19,598 nt of DNA from Spirochaetia bacterium (GCA_026002025.1 BOAU01000037.1:1-19598); one strand, 5' to 3'. Positions 7,637 to 17,057 are shown, counted from the stretch's first letter. Numbers and translations: made by a program. The notes: generated from the sequence alone by a model not told the origin.

Positions 7637-7999
7637 CTAGAACTGGATCCCGGCTTTCCGGGCTCCATCGGCCAATGCCTTGATACGGCCATGATATAAG
7701 TACCCGTTCCGGTCAAAAACCACCGTCTTGATGTTCTTTTCCAGAAGCCGCTTTCCGATCACTTCACCCAGCTGCGCCGCGCCTTCCACCGTCGTCTTGA
7801 TAGCCTTCAAATCCTTTTCCAGGGTTGAAGCCGAAGCGAGGGTATGCCCCTGGGCATCGTCGATTATCTGAATCGACAGGGCCCGGTTACTCCGGGTCAC
7901 GGTCATCCGGGGCCTATCGGCGGTTCCGGAAAGCCCCTTACGGATATGTACTTTCCTCTTGAGCCGTTTTCTGTCTTTCTCAACCATTTTACGCAGCAT
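7637..7999 (-). CDS. rplR: 50S ribosomal protein L18
   Basis: This 120-residue 5S-rRNA-binding protein has the basic N-terminus [37 protein letters not shown], and the end [20 protein letters not shown]. With L5 and L25-type proteins it anchors 5S rRNA in the central protuberance. It is separated from rplF by 37 bp, one of the few longer spacers, which begins with a hairpin formed at the rplF stop codon. The start ATG 7999 is preceded by AAAGGA at 8 bases; Met5 is an alternative but is less well spaced. Confidence 0.97.
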   Translation of the reverse strand: MLRKMVEKDRKRLKRKVHIRKGLSGTADRPRMTVTRSNRALSIQIIDDAQGHTLASASTLEKDLKAIKTTVEGAAQLGEVIGKRLLEKNIKTVVFDRNGYLYHGRIKALADGARKAGIQF

Positions 8000-8025
8000 T
8001 TACCAATTCCTTTCTATAACGAGTC

Positions 8026-8042
8026 AAATAGCTTCGCTATTT
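8026..8042 (-). other. GAA-triloop hairpin over the rplF stop codon
   Basis: In the transcript AAATAGC and GCTATTT pair perfectly over 7 bp around a GAA loop. The 5' arm contains the last rplF Lys codon and the TAG stop (8039-8037). The core GCGAAGC is a well-known exceptionally stable mini-hairpin as DNA. It is not followed by a T-tract. Confidence 0.7.
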
Positions 8043-8576
8043 AACCCCGGACTTACCGACTTTCCTTCTAATCTGCTCATCTTCATACCGGATACCCTTT
8101 CCCTTGTAGGGTTCGGGGAGCCGGAGCTTCCGAATCTGGGAGGCAAATTCCCCCACCTGATGTTTGCTGATACCGCTTACCACGACCTTGCCATTGGCGT
8201 CCGCGGTGACCGCGAGGCCATCAGGGATACCAACAAACACATCGTTGGAAAACCCAAGGCTCATGCTGAGGAGCTTGCCCTGCACTTCCGCCCGGTAACC
8301 GACCCCGGTAATGATCAGGGCCTTGCTGAACCCATCGGAGACCCCCACCACCATGTTGTTAAGCAGGTTGCGGTAAAGCCCGTGAAAGGCCACGGTCTGT
8401 TTTTCTTCATTCACCCTGCCGACAATGATCTCTTCGCCCTTGTTTTCAAAGGTTACCACCGGGTGGTACTTCTGGGTCAGCTTTCCCTTGGGGCCTTCAA
8501 CGGTGATTAACTCATCCTGAAAGCTTATCTTTACCCCTTTGGGGACCTTGACCGGTATTTTTCCGATACGCGACAT
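8037..8576 (-). CDS. rplF: 50S ribosomal protein L6
   Basis: This 179-residue protein has two repeated alpha/beta domains: [17 protein letters not shown], then [16 protein letters not shown] in the first, and [20 protein letters not shown] with the end [20 protein letters not shown] in the second. L6 lies near the sarcin-ricin loop and the elongation-factor site. rpsH ends 10 bp upstream. The final Lys codon and stop form the 5' arm of a perfect hairpin. Confidence 0.98.
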   Translation of the reverse strand: MSRIGKIPVKVPKGVKISFQDELITVEGPKGKLTQKYHPVVTFENKGEEIIVGRVNEEKQTVAFHGLYRNLLNNMVVGVSDGFSKALIITGVGYRAEVQGKLLSMSLGFSNDVFVGIPDGLAVTADANGKVVVSGISKHQVGEFASQIRKLRLPEPYKGKGIRYEDEQIRRKVGKSGVK

Positions 8577-8586
8577 AAATTCCTCT

Positions 8587-8985
8587 TTACCAAACGGTAC
8601 AGATTATTTCGCCGCCGACTTTTTTCTCGGCGGCCTTCTTCCCGGTGGTAACCCCTGCCGATGTAGAAACGATGAGGGTACCATATCCGTTATAAACCCT
8701 TGGCATGTTTTTATAACCCATATATACACGGCGTCCGGGCTTTGAAACCTTTTCGATACCGTGAATGATCGGGGCGGTTGCGTCATCGTATTTCAGAAAT
8801 ACCCTGATCACATTGGCCCCATCCTGATTTGCCTTCTTGAAATTTTTGATATACCCCTCGGTCTTCAAAATCTTGACGATCTCAAGCTTGAGCTTGGAGG
8901 TAGGGATATCAACTTTTTCATGACCTGCCATTCCGGCGTTCCGGATCTTGGTCAGCATGTCCGCTACGGGATCAGAAATGCTCAT
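8587..8985 (-). CDS. rpsH: 30S ribosomal protein S8
   Basis: This 132-residue protein begins [20 protein letters not shown] and ends with the S8 signature around [20 protein letters not shown] and [10 protein letters not shown]8 binds the central domain of 16S rRNA and organises the 30S platform. In E. coli S8 also represses the spc operon at a site near rplE; no comparable structure was identified at the rplX-rplE junction here, which is a one-base overlap. Spacing is 18 bp from rpsN and 10 bp to rplF. Confidence 0.98.
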   Translation of the reverse strand: MSISDPVADMLTKIRNAGMAGHEKVDIPTSKLKLEIVKILKTEGYIKNFKKANQDGANVIRVFLKYDDATAPIIHGIEKVSKPGRRVYMGYKNMPRVYNGYGTLIVSTSAGVTTGKKAAEKKVGGEIICTVW

Positions 8986-9003
8986 CCTATGCTCCCTCCT
9001 ACC

Positions 9004-9189
9004 CTACCAGCTTGATTTAGTGACACCGGGAATAAGCCCTTCGCTCGCAAGTTTGCGGAAGCAAAGACGGCACATCTCATATTTCCGCAGATAGCCCCTG
9101 GCCCTTCCGCAGATCCGGCAGCGGTTCACTTTTCTGGTCTTATATTTAGGCGTCCGCAGCGCCTTTATGATCATCGCCTTTCTTGCCAT
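9004..9189 (-). CDS. rpsN: 30S ribosomal protein S14, short zinc-binding type
   Basis: The protein has 61 residues, the short zinc form of S14 rather than the roughly 100-residue zinc-free form. C24, C27, C40 and C43 (RCRICGR and [10 protein letters not shown]) are the ligands, and the end [11 protein letters not shown] is standard. S14 sits in the 30S head beside S3 and S10. It lies in the usual spc order, 12 bp after rplE and 18 bp before rpsH. With S4, L36 and possibly L24 it is one of several zinc-dependent proteins in the cluster. Confidence 0.98.
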   Translation of the reverse strand: MARKAMIIKALRTPKYKTRKVNRCRICGRARGYLRKYEMCRLCFRKLASEGLIPGVTKSSW

Positions 9190-9201
9190 TCACAATCCCC
9201 C

Positions 9202-9753
9202 TTATTTCCTGAAGGGCATACCGAACTTGCCCAAGAAGGCCTTGGCCTCCGCGTCTGTTTTCGCCGTTGTTACAATGGCGATGTTAAGTCCGGATACACG
9301 TTCTATTTTATCAAAGTCTATTTCCGGGAAAATAATCTGCTCAATGATACCCAGCGAGTAGTTCCCGTGTCCGTCAAAGGCATTCTGGTTGATACCCCGG
9401 AAGTCCTTGACACGGGGCAGGGCCACATTCACCAGCCTGTCGAGGAATTCGTACATCATGGCCCCCCGGAGGGTTACCTTGACGCCGATCTCCTGTCCTT
9501 CCCGGATCTTGAAGTTGGCGATACTCTTGCGGGCCTTGGTTTTGACCGCCTTCTGCCCGGTAATCAGGGTAAGATCGTCAACCGCGGCATCCAGGAGCTT
9601 CTTGTTCACCAGAGCCTCGCCGACTCCCATGCTGACTATGATCTTCTCAAGCCGCGGGATCTGCATCGTGGAGGTGTAGCCGAACTCCTTGAATAACTCA
9701 GGGGCGATCTGCTCCTTGTATGTCTTTTTGAGCCGCGGTTCATTATTCTTCAT
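9202..9753 (-). CDS. rplE: 50S ribosomal protein L5
   Basis: This 183-residue 5S-rRNA-binding protein starts [20 protein letters not shown], with [35 protein letters not shown] and a C-terminal [10 protein letters not shown]. The ATG at 9753 was chosen over an in-frame ATG at 9771: it overlaps the rplX stop by one base (TGATG) and has GGAGAGG seven bases upstream, whereas the earlier Met adds six residues inside rplX. L5 contacts P-site tRNA and bridges to S13. Confidence 0.96.
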   Translation of the reverse strand: MKNNEPRLKKTYKEQIAPELFKEFGYTSTMQIPRLEKIIVSMGVGEALVNKKLLDAAVDDLTLITGQKAVKTKARKSIANFKIREGQEIGVKVTLRGAMMYEFLDRLVNVALPRVKDFRGINQNAFDGHGNYSLGIIEQIIFPEIDFDKIERVSGLNIAIVTTAKTDAEAKAFLGKFGMPFRK

Positions 9754-10118
9754 CACAGAGCCTCTCCGCATTTCTTACAGACCCTGGTCTTGGTTGCCTT
9801 CGCATCGGCGCCGCCGGTTTCCAGCTTATACCCTATCCGGGTCGGTCCGCATTTTTTACACACAATCATCAGATTCGAGCTGTGGATTCCCGCTTCTATC
9901 TCAACAATACCGCCCCGATCCTGCTGATTCCGGCGCTTCTTCGCCTTCTTGACGATATTGGCGCCTTCCACAACGACCCGGTCCTTGTCACGGATAAGCT
10001 TTAAAATACGCCCCCGCTTACCCTTGTCCTTGCCCGCAATGATCTGGACGGTATCATCTTTCTTCAGCTTGTATTTATGCTGCGCCGCAATTGATACTTT
10101 CTGCGCTTGTACTGCCAT
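9753..10118 (-). CDS. rplX: 50S ribosomal protein L24 with CxxC...CxxC C-terminus
   Basis: The N-terminal KOW domain is clear ([20 protein letters not shown]), followed by the L24 continuation [20 protein letters not shown]. The C-terminal part has two CxxC pairs, C87/C90 and C114/C117 (both CKKCG), which would form a zinc ribbon; E. coli L24 lacks a complete set. At 121 residues it is longer than the usual 100-105. L24 initiates 50S assembly and sits near the tunnel exit. A stop-codon hairpin fills the 33-bp gap from rplN, while the downstream rplE overlaps by one base. Confidence 0.96.
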   Translation of the reverse strand: MAVQAQKVSIAAQHKYKLKKDDTVQIIAGKDKGKRGRILKLIRDKDRVVVEGANIVKKAKKRRNQQDRGGIVEIEAGIHSSNLMIVCKKCGPTRIGYKLETGGADAKATKTRVCKKCGEAL

Positions 10119-10134
10119 TTACCGCTCCTTATAT

Positions 10135-10155
10135 GTGAAGCCCGACGGGCCTCAC
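10135..10155 (-). other. GTC-triloop hairpin over the rplN stop codon
   Basis: In the transcript GTGAGGCCC pairs with GGGCTTCAC over 9 bp (one G-U) around a GTC loop. The 5' arm contains the rplN TGA (10154-10152). It ends 16 bases before the rplX start and is not followed by a T-run. Confidence 0.7.
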
Positions 10156-10520
10156 AATACCTCCGGGGCCAGGGACACAATTTTCATGTAGTCCTTTTCC
10201 CGTAATTCCCGGGCTACGGGCCCAAAGATACGTTTACCCTTGGGGTTTAACGCCGCGTCAATGATCACGCAGGCATTATCGTCAAAACGGATGTAGGTAC
10301 CGTCGGGGCGGCGGTATTCCTTATGGGTCCGTACCACCACGGCCTTTTCAACCGTACCTTTCTTTATGGTAGAAGTGGGAAGCGCATCCTTCACCGCCAC
10401 CACGATAATATCCCCAATGCCGGCGTACTTCCGTTTGGAACCACCGAGCACCTTGATACACTGGACTATCTTGGCTCCCGAATTGTCCGCCACATTCAGG
10501 AAACTCTCCACTTGAATCAT
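10152..10520 (-). CDS. rplN: 50S ribosomal protein L14
   Basis: This 122-residue protein matches L14 end to end: [57 protein letters not shown], then [21 protein letters not shown]14 lies at the subunit interface, beside L19, and is the contact of the RsfS silencing factor in many bacteria. It follows rpsQ by 14 bp. Its TGA stop lies in the 5' arm of a 9-bp hairpin. Confidence 0.98.
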   Translation of the reverse strand: MIQVESFLNVADNSGAKIVQCIKVLGGSKRKYAGIGDIIVVAVKDALPTSTIKKGTVEKAVVVRTHKEYRRPDGTYIRFDDNACVIIDAALNPKGKRIFGPVARELREKDYMKIVSLAPEVL

Positions 10521-10534
10521 TTTCCCTACACTCC

Positions 10535-10813
10535 CTATTGTGCGCGTTCAATAATCGCCGCAAGTTTCCAGCATTTTTCTTTGCTGACAGGACGGCATTC
10601 CACCACCCGGACCCGGTCCCCGACTTTCGCGTCGTTGGTTTCATCGTGGGCCTTAAGCTTCTTAATCCGCCGTACATACTTCTTGTACAGGGGATGCAGG
10701 GCGGTCGTTTCAACCGCAACCACGATGGTCTTTGCCATCTTGTCGCTTTTTACGATCCCCACGAATTCTTTCTTTCCGCTCTTCGCCTTAACCGGCTGAT
10801 CTACATCCGACAT
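10535..10813 (-). CDS. rpsQ: 30S ribosomal protein S17
   Basis: This 92-residue OB-fold protein carries [38 protein letters not shown] and the S17 signature [21 protein letters not shown]17 binds helix 11 of 16S rRNA in the 30S body. A short polar N-terminal extension ([15 protein letters not shown]) precedes the fold. Its start codon shares a base with the rpmC stop (TAATG), indicating termination-reinitiation coupling. Confidence 0.97.
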   Translation of the reverse strand: MSDVDQPVKAKSGKKEFVGIVKSDKMAKTIVVAVETTALHPLYKKYVRRIKKLKAHDETNDAKVGDRVRVVECRPVSKEKCWKLAAIIERAQ

Positions 10814-11055
10814 TATTTAGCCCCCGCAACATGTTCCGCCATCTGCTTCCTGACCAACTCTTTCGCATCGGTAAGGACCTGCGCATGGATCATGGTATTG
10901 AGCCGCGCAATCTGACGGCGCATGGTCCGCTTTTGAAGCGGGTTATCCACATGACCGATAACGGTCTGGAAACGAAATTCCATATACTTCTTGTTAAGTT
11001 CATCCCGTTTCGCCTTAAGCTCCGGAAAACTCAAATTCTTAAAGGAATTCTTCAT
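10813..11055 (-). CDS. rpmC: 50S ribosomal protein L29
   Basis: From ATG 11055 the protein is 80 residues: [20 protein letters not shown], then [20 protein letters not shown] and [14 protein letters not shown], the two-helix hairpin of L29. It is somewhat longer than the usual 63-70 because of a C-terminal helix extension ([20 protein letters not shown]). An earlier in-frame Met at 11127 lies within rplP and adds non-homologous residues, so it was rejected; the chosen start is 4 bp after the rplP stop. L29 borders the tunnel exit beside L23. Confidence 0.95.
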   Translation of the reverse strand: MKNSFKNLSFPELKAKRDELNKKYMEFRFQTVIGHVDNPLQKRTMRRQIARLNTMIHAQVLTDAKELVRKQMAEHVAGAK

Positions 11056-11059
11056 GTCC

Positions 11060-11485
11060 TTAAGCTCCCAGTTCCATGTCAGCACGGGCCACGAACTTGG
11101 TTTTGATGGGAAGCTTGGAGCCCGCAAGGGTCATGGCTTCCTGGGCAACGGATTTCTCGATACCCCCAAGTTCAAACATAACGGTCCCCGGCTTTACCAC
11201 GGCGACCCAGTATTCCGGCGCGCCCTTTCCCTTACCCATGCGAGTTTCGGCGGGCTTCTTCGAATAGGACTTATCCGGAAAAATACGGATCCAAATCTTT
11301 CCGCCGCGTTTGATGTGTCGGTTCAGGGCGATACGGGCAGCTTCAATCTGCCGGTTGGTAATCCACATCCGGTCCATGGCAACCAGCGCAAAATCGCCAA
11401 ATGCCACGGTATTGCACCGGGTCGCGTTCCCCGGCATGGTTCCCCGCTGCTGCTTGCGGTATTTTATACGTTTCGGACTTAACAT
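11060..11485 (-). CDS. rplP: 50S ribosomal protein L16
   Basis: This 141-residue protein begins [20 protein letters not shown] and carries GRDF-like [20 protein letters not shown], the loop [20 protein letters not shown], and [17 protein letters not shown]16 is a late-assembly protein that supports A-site tRNA near the peptidyl transferase centre. Spacing is 3 bp from rpsC and 4 bp to rpmC, the tightest part of the S10 block. Confidence 0.98.
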   Translation of the reverse strand: MLSPKRIKYRKQQRGTMPGNATRCNTVAFGDFALVAMDRMWITNRQIEAARIALNRHIKRGGKIWIRIFPDKSYSKKPAETRMGKGKGAPEYWVAVVKPGTVMFELGGIEKSVAQEAMTLAGSKLPIKTKFVARADMELGA

Positions 11486-11488
11486 ATC

Positions 11489-12193
11489 CTAGCTCCTCGC
11501 GGGAGCACGATCCCGCCGCTTGCGGACCAGTGCGCCCGCGTCTTCCTTCTGCTCTTTACCGTACTTCATGCCGTTATAGACCCAGACTTTTACTCCGATT
11601 GAACCGAAAGTTGTGTGGGCCTCGGCAAAGCCGTAATCAATATCCGCCCGCAGGGTGTGCAGGGGGATACGGCCTTCCTTGGACTCCTCGGTCCGGGACA
11701 TTTCAGCGCCCCCAAGCCGCCCGGAAAGGCGGATCTTGACGCCCTGGGCGTTGCCCTTCTTGATGGCGTTGGTGATGGCCTGCTTCATGGTCCGCCGGAA
11801 AGAGGACCGGGCCAAAAGCTGCCGGGCAACATTCTGCGCGATGATCTGGGCATTATTATCGGCGTTGCGGACTTCCTTGATCTTGATCTGGATCTTCTTG
11901 GTCACAAGCTTCTGAAGTTCCGCGCCGATGAGCTCAATGTTTGCGCCCTTGACCCCGATGATGACACCGGGCCGGGCGGTATGGATGGTAATGGTGATCC
12001 GCTGGGGATGCCGGATAATTTCCAGCTCCGCAATGTCGGCGCCCTTGGTTTCGGGCATAGCCATAATATAGGACCGGAGCTTGAGGTCCTCGTGGAGGGT
12101 ATCCGCATACTCACGGGGATCCACGTACCACCGGGAAGCCCAGGTTTTATTAATGCCAAGCCGTAATCCAATAGGATTTACTTTCTGTCCCAC
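11489..12193 (-). CDS. rpsC: 30S ribosomal protein S3 (GTG start)
   Basis: The start is taken as GTG 12193, giving the canonical [13 protein letters not shown] and 234 residues. It begins one base after the rplV stop and has GGCGGGGGA upstream. A longer ATG-start reading from 12244 adds 17 residues overlapping rplV that are unlike S3. A KH domain with the GVKG loop ([18 protein letters not shown]) and the C-terminal domain ([20 protein letters not shown], then GVKVWVYNG) are clear. S3 forms part of the mRNA entry tunnel with S4 and S5 and has mRNA-unwinding activity in E. coli. Confidence 0.97.
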   Translation of the reverse strand: MGQKVNPIGLRLGINKTWASRWYVDPREYADTLHEDLKLRSYIMAMPETKGADIAELEIIRHPQRITITIHTARPGVIIGVKGANIELIGAELQKLVTKKIQIKIKEVRNADNNAQIIAQNVARQLLARSSFRRTMKQAITNAIKKGNAQGVKIRLSGRLGGAEMSRTEESKEGRIPLHTLRADIDYGFAEAHTTFGSIGVKVWVYNGMKYGKEQKEDAGALVRKRRDRAPARS

Positions 12194-12194
12194 C

Positions 12195-12587
12195 TTATTC
12201 CCCCGCCTTTGCGCTCGAATCATTGATTCGCGAAGTCTCATCAACTACCACGGTGATGTGGCACATCCTTTTCAGAAGCGTATCCGCCCTGCCCCGGGCG
12301 CGGAACCAAACCCGTTTCATCCGGGGACCTTCGTCAACCAAAACATCCCTGACATAAAGCATATCCTCATCAAGCTGCTTGTTCTGGCCAAGCGCATTTG
12401 ACGCGGCGGATTTTACCGTCTTACGGAGGAGCCGGGCGCCCTTGTGGGGCATATTTTCAAGCAGGGACATCGCCTCGGGATAGGGCTTGCGCCGTATCAG
12501 GTTGGCCACGGGCCTAATCTTGAAAGGTGAAGCGATAAGATACTTGGTTATCGCCTTGTAGCCGGACTTCGCTTGCTTCGTTGCCAT
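12195..12587 (-). CDS. rplV: 50S ribosomal protein L22
   Basis: This 130-residue protein has an N-terminal [40 protein letters not shown], and the tunnel-lining hairpin region [21 protein letters not shown]22 and L4 form the exit-tunnel constriction, where some macrolide-resistance mutations map; nothing here suggests a resistant variant. A short polar tail ([11 protein letters not shown]) follows. It lies 11 bp from rpsS and 1 bp from the rpsC GTG. Confidence 0.97.
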   Translation of the reverse strand: MATKQAKSGYKAITKYLIASPFKIRPVANLIRRKPYPEAMSLLENMPHKGARLLRKTVKSAASNALGQNKQLDEDMLYVRDVLVDEGPRMKRVWFRARGRADTLLKRMCHITVVVDETSRINDSSAKAGE

Positions 12588-12598
12588 ATACCTACCTA

Positions 12599-12877
12599 CT
12601 ATTTTGCGGCTTTCTTGTCCGAGCCGCCGTGTCCCCGGAATATCCGGGTGGGGGCGAACTCGCCAAGCTTATGACCGACAAGGTTTTCCGTAATGTATAC
12701 GGGAACCCAGGTTTTTCCATTATAGACAGAGATCGTTCCGCCCACCATTTCAGGAATGATGGTAGAACAGCGGGAATAGGTTTTAACCATCTTCCTGTCC
12801 CCGGCCTTGCTTATTTCCAGTACCTTCTTGTAGAGACTCTTCTCAATGAAGGGCCCTTTTTTGATGGACCTTGACAC
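12599..12877 (-). CDS. rpsS: 30S ribosomal protein S19
   Basis: This 92-residue protein begins [20 protein letters not shown] and contains [40 protein letters not shown] and [13 protein letters not shown], which are diagnostic for S19. S19 is in the 30S head and forms a bridge with the 50S together with S13. It is 11 bp after rplB and 11 bp before rplV. The Cys in TYSRC replaces the more common Arg of TWSRRS and appears unremarkable. Confidence 0.98.
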   Translation of the reverse strand: MSRSIKKGPFIEKSLYKKVLEISKAGDRKMVKTYSRCSTIIPEMVGGTISVYNGKTWVPVYITENLVGHKLGEFAPTRIFRGHGGSDKKAAK

Positions 12878-12888
12878 CCTCTGTTCTC

Positions 12889-13719
12889 CTATTTCTTCTT
12901 GCCGCGGCTTACGATAAACCGTGACGAAGGCTTGTGCTTGCTGCGGGTCTTGTAACCCTTGGTCGGCTGGCCCCAGGGGCTGACCGGATGAATACCCTTG
13001 CTCTTTCCTTCACCGCCCCCATGGGGGTGATCCACCGGGTTCATGGCCATACCGCGTACCGTGGGCCGTACCCCGAGCCAGCGCTTCCGCCCGGCCTTGC
13101 CGAGGGTCACGTTCATGTGATCCTCGTTGCCCACGGTCCCGATGGTTGCATAGCATTTCTTGAACACCATGCGCATCTCGCCGGAGGGCAGCTTGAGGGT
13201 AACATAGTCCCCCTCTTTCGCCGCAATGAGCGCCCCGGAACCGGCGGACCGGGCCATCTGCCCTCCCCGTCCCAGGGTAAGTTCGATATTGTGAACCGTA
13301 AACCCAAGGGGGATATTCTCCAGGGGCAGGGCGTTCCCCGCCTCGATGGGCGCATCGGGGCCGCTCTTGACTGCGGCGCCTACCACCAGCCCTTTAGGGG
13401 CGATGATGTAACGCTTGTCCCCATCGACGTAATTTATGAGTGCGATATTGGCGCTGCGGTTCGGATCGTATTCAATAGTGGCAACCTTGCCGGGTATGCC
13501 GATTTTGTCCCGCTTGAAGTCAATGGTCCGGTAGAGCCGCTTGTGACCGCCGCCCTGGTGCCGGACGCTGATACGGCCATTGGAATCCCTGCCGCCCCTG
13601 GCCGGACGGCCGGTGGTAAGGGACTTCTCCGGCGCCGCGCCTTTGGTAAGCTCCGAGTAATCAAGACTGGTCCATTGCCGCATCCCCGCAGTGATGGGCT
13701 TATATGTTTTAATTCCCAT
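12889..13719 (-). CDS. rplB: 50S ribosomal protein L2
   Basis: This 276-residue protein is among the most conserved in the window. It shows [20 protein letters not shown], an OB-type domain, an SH3-like domain, and [20 protein letters not shown], the loop reaching toward the peptidyl transferase centre that includes the His equivalent to E. coli His229. L2 is required for subunit association and peptidyl transfer. It follows rplW by 9 bp. Confidence 0.99.
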   Translation of the reverse strand: MGIKTYKPITAGMRQWTSLDYSELTKGAAPEKSLTTGRPARGGRDSNGRISVRHQGGGHKRLYRTIDFKRDKIGIPGKVATIEYDPNRSANIALINYVDGDKRYIIAPKGLVVGAAVKSGPDAPIEAGNALPLENIPLGFTVHNIELTLGRGGQMARSAGSGALIAAKEGDYVTLKLPSGEMRMVFKKCYATIGTVGNEDHMNVTLGKAGRKRWLGVRPTVRGMAMNPVDHPHGGGEGKSKGIHPVSPWGQPTKGYKTRSKHKPSSRFIVSRGKKK

Positions 13720-13728
13720 TTAAATCCC

Positions 13729-14016
13729 CTACACCCCTTCAAAGAGGCTGATCTTCTCGTCCTTGGGCAGCCTGATGATTGCCTTTTTCCAGGTCGCGGT
13801 ATAACCGGACCGGTACCGCTGCCGCTTGGGCTTGCCGCCTACCACCATTGTCGTACAGGAAATGGGGTGAACATTGAAAAGCCGGCGAACCGCTTCCTTG
13901 ATCTGTATCTTGGTGGCCGCAGGATCAACCTTGAACACATATTTTCCTTCTTCACGAAGGATATTTGCCTTCTCGGAAAGCACCGGCTCAATAAGAATGT
14001 TTTCGTACACCGTCAT
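13729..14016 (-). CDS. rplW: 50S ribosomal protein L23
   Basis: This 95-residue protein has MTVYENILIEPVLSEKANIL, YVFKVDPAATKIQIKEAVRR and FNVHPISCTTMVVGGKPKRQ followed by the basic YTATWKKAIIRL. L23 at the tunnel exit is the docking site for trigger factor, SRP and SecY. Its ATG overlaps the rplD TGA (ATGA, 4 bp) with AGGAGG seven bases upstream, so L4 and L23 are translationally coupled. Confidence 0.98.
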   Translation of the reverse strand: MTVYENILIEPVLSEKANILREEGKYVFKVDPAATKIQIKEAVRRLFNVHPISCTTMVVGGKPKRQRYRSGYTATWKKAIIRLPKDEKISLFEGV

Positions 14017-14666
14017 TTTCCGGCCTCCTCTGCCCTGGCCTTGTCAACACTGTAAAAGTCGCTGAGGTTCCTGGCGGCTGTTTCCAGCATCAGAACCCGG
14101 CGGCCGTAAAAAAGGTCGTGGGCCCGCAGCCGGTTATAGGAAAGGAAACTGAGCCAGGGGATATTGGCGCCGGCCCGTTTTATGGCGGCGTCATTGTCCT
14201 TAAGGACCACCACCGTCCGTTCCCCTTCACCGAAATTCTTAAGGAGTCCCGCAAGGTCCTTTGTTTTTCCCGATTCTATCGAAAAATCTTCAACTATTTT
14301 TAGATTATCGCTCTGCGCTTTCAAGCTTAAAATGCTCTTTATCGCCAGCTGTTTTGCCTTCCGGGGCATGGAATAGGAAAAGTCCTTGGGTTTCGGCCCG
14401 AAGACCGTACCGCCGCCAACCATGATGGGGGACTTTTTATCACCCCGGCGGGCGCGGCCCGTACCCTTCTGTTTAAAGGGCTTGGCATTGGAACCGTGGA
14501 TTTCACCCCGGTCCTTTGTACTGGCGGTTCCCTGCCGTTTGTTGGCCAGCTCATTGTTAATGGCATACCAGATCACATCTTCGTTGACCGGGAGGCCGAA
14601 AACAGCCTCATCCAGTTCAATAGTCCTGAGTTCCTTGCCATTGATACCATATACTGCACACTTCAT
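14013..14666 (-). CDS. rplD: 50S ribosomal protein L4
   Basis: This 217-residue protein has the extended tunnel loop (STKDRGEIHGSNAKPFKQKG, TGRARRGDKKSPIMVGGGTV), then FGPKPKDFSYSMPRKAKQLA and a globular Rossmann-like end. L4 lines the exit tunnel with L22. In E. coli and relatives L4 also represses the S10 operon through its leader; this has not been shown outside gammaproteobacteria, though the hairpin-rich spacers on both sides of rpsJ make some leader control worth asking about. It lies 10 bp after rplC. Confidence 0.97.
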   Translation of the reverse strand: MKCAVYGINGKELRTIELDEAVFGLPVNEDVIWYAINNELANKRQGTASTKDRGEIHGSNAKPFKQKGTGRARRGDKKSPIMVGGGTVFGPKPKDFSYSMPRKAKQLAIKSILSLKAQSDNLKIVEDFSIESGKTKDLAGLLKNFGEGERTVVVLKDNDAAIKRAGANIPWLSFLSYNRLRAHDLFYGRRVLMLETAARNLSDFYSVDKARAEEAGK

Positions 14667-14676
14667 TTTTATGCCC

Positions 14677-15297
14677 TTACTTCTTTACCGCGGCCCGGAC
14701 AAACACAAGCCTTTTATTTACGCCGGGAACGGCGCCGCGTACCATGATGAGCTGCTTTTCAGTGTCAATCTTGACCACCCTCAGACTCAAAACCGTTACA
14801 TTCTCCCGGCCCATGCGGCCCGGCAGCTTCATGTTCTTAAAGGTACGGCCGGGATAGGTTGACTGGCCGGTGCCGCCCGGTTCCCGGTGAAATTTGGAGC
14901 CGTGGGAACGGCGTCCGCCGCTAAAATTCCAGCGCTTGATAACACCCTGAAAGCCCTTACCCTTGCTCACCCCGGATACATCCACATAGCGGACGCCCTC
15001 AAGTACTTCCACACCCAGGGAATCCCCAACAACAACTTCCTTCTCAAAATCCCGAAATTCCCTCAATTCTTTCTTGGGGGTGATATTCTCAGGGAATTGC
15101 CCCGCATAGGGCTTGCTTACCAGATTCTTTCTTTTCTCATCCACACCGATGACCACGGCCTTGTAGCCGTCCTTTTCTTCTGTTTTTTGGGCGATGACGA
15201 TATTCGGATCAACCCGCATAACCGTTACCGGCACCAGGTTACCCTCTTCATCAAAGACCTGCGTCATGCCCACTTTCTTGGCCAAAAGACCCAACAT
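14677..15297 (-). CDS. rplC: 50S ribosomal protein L3
   Basis: Starting at ATG 15297 the protein is 206 residues: MLGLLAKKVGMTQVFDEEGN, then KGFQGVIKRWNFSGGRRSHG and EPGGTGQSTYPGRTFKNMKL followed by PGRMG. Three in-frame Met codons precede the conserved part (15327, 15300, 15297). The last was chosen because GGAG at 15307-15304 is six bases ahead and L3 proteins typically start ML/MxGLLGKKVGMT; the ATG at 15300 is almost as good. L3 is one of the two initiators of 50S assembly. The 114-bp upstream spacer contains five successive hairpins, the last ending just before this ribosome site. Confidence 0.96.
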   Translation of the reverse strand: MLGLLAKKVGMTQVFDEEGNLVPVTVMRVDPNIVIAQKTEEKDGYKAVVIGVDEKRKNLVSKPYAGQFPENITPKKELREFRDFEKEVVVGDSLGVEVLEGVRYVDVSGVSKGKGFQGVIKRWNFSGGRRSHGSKFHREPGGTGQSTYPGRTFKNMKLPGRMGRENVTVLSLRVVKIDTEKQLIMVRGAVPGVNKRLVFVRAAVKK

Positions 15298-15309
15298 CAT
15301 ATACTCCAA

Positions 15310-15413
15310 GATTGCCACTGCAATCAAACCGCTACGCGGTTAAGGCACGCTATCCCCCGGTTTTTAAACCGCGGTCTTGGGACCGTCTGCCTGATGAAAA
15401 TCCAACGGATTTT
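15310..15413 (-). other. Five consecutive hairpins filling the rpsJ-rplC spacer
   Basis: In transcript order: 15413-15397 AAAATCC/GGATTTT with GTT loop, including two bases of the rpsJ TAA; 15385-15372 CGGTC/GACCG with CCAA loop; 15371-15358 CGGTTT/AAACCG with a tiny AA loop; 15341-15327 AACCGC/GCGGTT with GTA loop; 15325-15310 GATTGC/GCAATC with AGTG loop. All are perfect pairs. The last ends three bases before the rplC ribosome site. No T-tract follows any of them. Confidence 0.65.
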
Positions 15414-15723
15414 ACTGCTTTATCTCCACATCTACGCCCGCGGGAAGTTCCAGCTTCATTAAAGAATCCATCACTTCCGGGGAGGGACTAATAATATCAA
15501 TCAACCGTTTATGGGTCCGCATCTCAAACTGTTCGCGGGCCTTCTTGTTCACATGGGGTGAACGAAGCACCGTCACCTTATTGATACGGGTCGGAAGCGG
15601 GATAGGGCCGGTGACCTTTGCCCCCGCTTTCTGCACCGTTTGAACGATAGACTTCGCACTCTGATCGATCAATTCAACATCGAAACCGCGCAACCGCACG
15701 CGAATTCGTTCCTTAGCAGCCAT
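15412..15723 (-). CDS. rpsJ: 30S ribosomal protein S10
   Basis: From ATG 15723 the protein is 103 residues: [20 protein letters not shown], then [20 protein letters not shown] and [20 protein letters not shown], typical of S10 (NusE), which also joins the Nus antitermination complex. An earlier in-frame Met at 15792 lies in the hairpin-rich spacer and adds unrelated residues. GGAGG at 15732-15728 lies four bases before the chosen ATG and can be partly paired by the hairpin at 15725-15738. Upstream is tuf, as in several treponemes where tuf heads the S10 block. Confidence 0.97.
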   Translation of the reverse strand: MAAKERIRVRLRGFDVELIDQSAKSIVQTVQKAGAKVTGPIPLPTRINKVTVLRSPHVNKKAREQFEMRTHKRLIDIISPSPEVMDSLMKLELPAGVDVEIKQ

Positions 15724-15724
15724 T

Positions 15725-15738
15725 ATTCCTCCAGGAAT
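15725..15738 (-). promoter_or_regulatory. rpsJ ribosome-binding site inside a small hairpin
   Basis: In the transcript ATTCC (15738-15734) can pair with GGAAT (15729-15725) around TGGA, covering part of the GGAGG ribosome site (15732-15728). The ATTCC arm can instead pair with the GGAA just upstream (GGAACATTCC), freeing the site. Stems of 4-5 bp are weak, so this is a suggestion only. Confidence 0.35.
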
Positions 15739-15744
15739 GTTCCG

Positions 15745-15780
15745 GCGTTTGGGTCTTTTCTTTTGAAAAAACCCAAACGC
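15745..15780 (-). other. 16-bp-stem hairpin in the tuf-rpsJ spacer
   Basis: In the transcript GCGTTTGGGTTTTTTC pairs with GAAAAGACCCAAACGC around an AAAA loop; all 16 pairs form if one T-G wobble is allowed. It begins 22 bases after the tuf stop. The sequence after it is CGGAACATTCC, not a T-tract, so a Rho-independent terminator is unlikely on this strand. It would suit an attenuation, RNase III processing or RNA-stability role. Confidence 0.75.
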
Positions 15781-15802
15781 ACTACTAATCAATCAAAGCG
15801 TG

Positions 15803-16993
<1,191 letters not shown>

Positions 16994-17057
16994 TTAGTGT
17001 CCTCCTTCAATTTATGGGCACACAAAAAAAGTTTCTCTTACTATGCAAAACCAAAAA

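Noticed and set aside
11055..11127. Longer rpmC starting at Met 11127
   Set aside because: The extension lies in another frame of rplP and has no L29 similarity; the later ATG fits the 4-bp spacing.
12934..14055. 373-codon plus-strand open frame opposite rplB/rplW
   Set aside because: Complement of conserved ribosomal genes; no independent coding evidence.
15745..15780. tuf-rpsJ hairpin as a Rho-independent terminator
   Set aside because: The stem is strong but the RNA continues CGGAACATTCC with no U-tract; termination here would also cut off the S10 operon.
15412..15792. Longer rpsJ starting at Met 15792
   Set aside because: The extra 23 residues come from the hairpin spacer and are unlike S10; ATG 15723 has a GGAGG site four bases upstream.
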